From a virus, in IMG/VR virus record IMGVR_UViG_3300025132_000305, positions 1-23,802 of that record: a stretch of DNA of 23,802 bases. One strand, written 5' to 3'. Position 1 is the first letter of the stretch; every line of letters begins with the position of its first letter. The position numbers and the translations under genes were made by a program. Shown in pieces: positions 22,664 through 23,802 of this stretch. The notes beneath the pieces were generated by a model, which saw nothing but the letters and a program-made list of their open reading frames with translations, did not search any database and was not told the DNA's origin.

Positions 22664-23194
22664 TTAGGAATTTTTTTTCAACAATTCATTAATTTTTGCA
22701 AATCTTTGTTTTAGGTATGCAGTTTGCGGAACATAACCAAATTCTTTAGCACATTGAGAAAATATATCTTTAAATTCTTCTTTAATTAAAACTCTAATTT
22801 TTTTATTTTTTTCCTTTAAATTAATGTTTTGATTTACATATTTATAATACTTTGTTTTTAAGTCTCTAGGATTTTTTATATTAATTACATAATTTAATTT
22901 TAATTTTTCCAATAATTCTTCATAAGCATTTATGTAATAAACATCTTTATTAAACTCTAAAGATTCAAACACTTTCAAACCATGCAGCACAGTAGCATGA
23001 TCTTTACTAATTAAAGAACCAATCTCTGTTAAAGAATGACTGGTTAAATTTTTACAAAGCTTATAATATACAGCTCTTCCATACACCAATTCTCGGGTTC
23101 TGTTTTTCTTTGTTATGTCTGCATTAAATTTATTAACGACTTCATTTCTGATAGCCCTTAACTTTGTGCATTCTTTTATTTCAATTGTTTTCAT
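22664..23194 (-). CDS. DnaA domain IV-like DNA-binding protein
   Basis: This 176-aa protein contains, at residues about 33-79, a stretch matching the DnaA C-terminal helix-turn-helix domain: RELVYGRAVYYKLCKNLTSH, then SLTEIGSLISKDHATVLHGL. The core K64-D65-H66-x-T68-V69-L70-H71 corresponds to the (R/K)DH(T/S)TVLH signature that contacts DnaA boxes. No AAA+ Walker motifs are present, so this is the binding domain alone. The remaining 95 residues are Lys/Asn/Tyr-rich and helical (KEKNKKIRVLIKEEFKDIF), perhaps an oligomerisation or second DNA-binding part. It could bind phage origin sites or compete with host DnaA. Its start overlaps the end of the 114-aa gene by 14 nt. Confidence 0.78.
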   Translation of the reverse strand: MKTIEIKECTKLRAIRNEVVNKFNADITKKNRTRELVYGRAVYYKLCKNLTSHSLTEIGSLISKDHATVLHGLKVFESLEFNKDVYYINAYEELLEKLKLNYVINIKNPRDLKTKYYKYVNQNINLKEKNKKIRVLIKEEFKDIFSQCAKEFGYVPQTAYLKQRFAKINELLKKNS

Positions 23195-23525
23195 TTGTGA
23201 TAGTTTTATTTAAGTTAAGGTAGTCTAAGTATTGATCGCTGCTAATAATATTAAATTTATAAAACAACGGGTGCATAGATTTACTGTTGAGATATTCAAC
23301 ACTAAAAAATAAGGGCTCTCTGAGTTCTACAACTCCAGCAACCAATCCAAATTTTTTACTTGGCATAGATTTTCTATTCTCCTCATACATTTCAGAGGCT
23401 AGTTTATCTAATTGCATTATAATACCAGCGCTATAAAGCGGAGGTAGTGTTTCAAGTTCTTCTAAAAAGTTTTCTTCCATTTCGTAAAAGTGTTCATCCC
23501 CTGTAAATCTTTGCGGTAAATCCAT
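23181..23525 (-). CDS. Protein of unknown function, 114 aa
   Basis: This protein starts MDLPQRFTGDEHFYEMEENF and is acidic in its N-terminal third (EENFLEELETLPPLYSAGII), then more mixed (FGLVAGVVELREPLFFSVEY). No known domain or membrane helix is apparent. It overlaps the VRR-NUC gene by 32 nt and the DnaA-like gene by 14 nt, so the three are almost certainly co-transcribed. The long overlap with VRR-NUC supports genuine coding in both frames. The context suggests an early or replication accessory role. Confidence 0.65.
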   Translation of the reverse strand: MDLPQRFTGDEHFYEMEENFLEELETLPPLYSAGIIMQLDKLASEMYEENRKSMPSKKFGLVAGVVELREPLFFSVEYLNSKSMHPLFYKFNIISSDQYLDYLNLNKTITNENN

Positions 23526-23733
23526 GTTCGTTCAATTCTTTTATACGATACTCCTGAAGCTTTGACACTTTACCTTTTGGCTTTTTTATTTCATAAAACT
23601 CAATGCCGTATGTAGGATGTAGTGCTAAGATATCTGGTATACCATTCTTATTTGTCTTAATTAATTTTATCACATAATAACCGGACTCTTCAAGCTCTTT
23701 AATTTTCTTTGTTTGAATCTGCTGCTCGGTCAT
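23494..23733 (-). CDS. VRR-NUC domain nuclease
   Basis: This 79-aa protein is a compact VRR-NUC (PD-(D/E)XK superfamily) nuclease, common in phages. The N-terminal helix has TEQQIQTKKIKELEESGYYV. The catalytic core follows as KLIKTNKNGIPDILAL, giving GIPD with the metal-binding Asp, then IEFYEIKKPKGKVSKLQEYR, giving the ExK and the K-S-x-Q-x-x-R/K helix that mark the family. Family members cut branched or structured DNA and may act as Holliday-junction resolvases. The length is typical for stand-alone viral versions. It starts 13 nt after the stop of the next upstream gene and heads the visible minus-strand operon. Confidence 0.85.
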   Translation of the reverse strand: MTEQQIQTKKIKELEESGYYVIKLIKTNKNGIPDILALHPTYGIEFYEIKKPKGKVSKLQEYRIKELNEHGFTAKIYRG

Positions 23734-23737
23734 TATA

Positions 23738-23745
23738 CAAATTTA
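23738..23745 (-). promoter_or_regulatory. Candidate -7 element TAAATTTG (minus strand)
   Basis: On the minus strand TAAATTTG lies 4 nt before the ATG of the VRR-NUC gene and matches TAnnTTTG, the same octamer as at 12206-12221. No TTG lies at the right distance upstream. It may allow separate expression of the replication block, but in AT-rich DNA this is weak evidence. Confidence 0.3.
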
Positions 23746-23746
23746 A

Positions 23747-23802
23747 TTAATCTTTTGATTGCTTTTCTTTCTCAGAATCCGCCTTGAGTTTTTCCAGAGC
23801 TT
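23747..23802 (-). CDS. C-terminal end of an upstream minus-strand protein (partial)
   Basis: One minus-strand frame is open from the window edge to a TAA at 23749-23747 and encodes ALEKLKADSEKEKQSKD. The charged, helical tail is protein-like and the 13-nt spacing to the VRR-NUC start fits the operon. The other two frames close sooner or look unlike protein. The family cannot be determined from 17 residues. Confidence 0.5.
   Translation of the reverse strand, partial: ALEKLKADSEKEKQSKD

Noticed and set aside
22664-22690. Possible TTG / TAACTTTA promoter for the 75-aa gene on the minus strand
   Set aside because: The spacing (12 or 15 nt) falls outside the 17-23 nt range, and the sequence is the end of the DnaA-like gene.
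1-23802. tRNA genes, CRISPR array, insertion sequence or integrase, diversity-generating retroelement
   Set aside because: No cloverleaf, spaced direct-repeat array, transposase or integrase motif, or reverse transcriptase was seen. The tandem repeats present are all coding Pro-rich linkers.

Overview
The window looks like part of a double-stranded DNA tailed-phage genome, most likely a short-tailed (podovirus-like) phage or prophage of a Bacteroidetes/Flavobacteriia host. The evidence is AT-rich DNA with tightly packed genes, few recognisable Shine-Dalgarno sequences, several copies of the Bacteroidetes -7 promoter element (TAnnTTTG) just upstream of starts, a virion-protein block on the + strand and a small replication/early block on the - strand. 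No terminase, portal or capsid gene lies in the window, so phage identity rests on the tail/neck-like proteins, the ejection-protein-like trio and the VRR-NUC/DnaA-like/phosphoesterase block.

Layout. Positions 1-88 hold the possible tail of an upstream gene, a strong intrinsic terminator and a -7 promoter box. Positions 89-8193 encode two neck/tail-adaptor-like proteins and a 2151-residue protein whose N-terminal half resembles the P22 gp10-like 'stabilization' proteins of Bacteroidetes podophages and whose C-terminal third alternates Cys-containing modules with four Pro/Thr/Val/Ala-rich linkers. Positions 8253-12192 form a tightly coupled four-gene cassette: a tandem-domain 2-oxoglutarate/Fe(II) dioxygenase whose first half is a textbook prolyl 4-hydroxylase, an RmlB-like nucleotide-sugar 4,6-dehydratase and two glycosyltransferase-like proteins. 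Positions 12240-13427 encode a second protein with a Pro-rich (PT)n linker; its C-terminal domain looks like the missing C-terminal domain of the large stabilization-like protein. A GNAT acetyltransferase follows, then three genes of rising size (249, 518 and 1755 aa) that look like an ejection/internal-virion set. The opposite strand (21427-23802) carries a 28-residue membrane mini-protein, a metallophosphoesterase, two small unknowns, a DnaA domain-IV-like protein, another unknown, a VRR-NUC nuclease and the end of a further gene.

Two observations stand out. First, a prolyl hydroxylase and glycosylation genes lie directly between the only two genes here with long Pro-rich repeats. This suggests a phage-encoded pathway that hydroxylates and perhaps glycosylates its own tail protein, in the manner of plant and algal hydroxyproline-rich glycoproteins. 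Second, a 61-codon ORF lies out of frame inside the 1755-aa gene (17652-17837). It carries the recognisable 'MPFKS-AQ-R-YL' signature of a widespread small phage protein and coincides with a GC-rich island where the long frame encodes disordered sequence, so it is a strong candidate for an overprinted gene.
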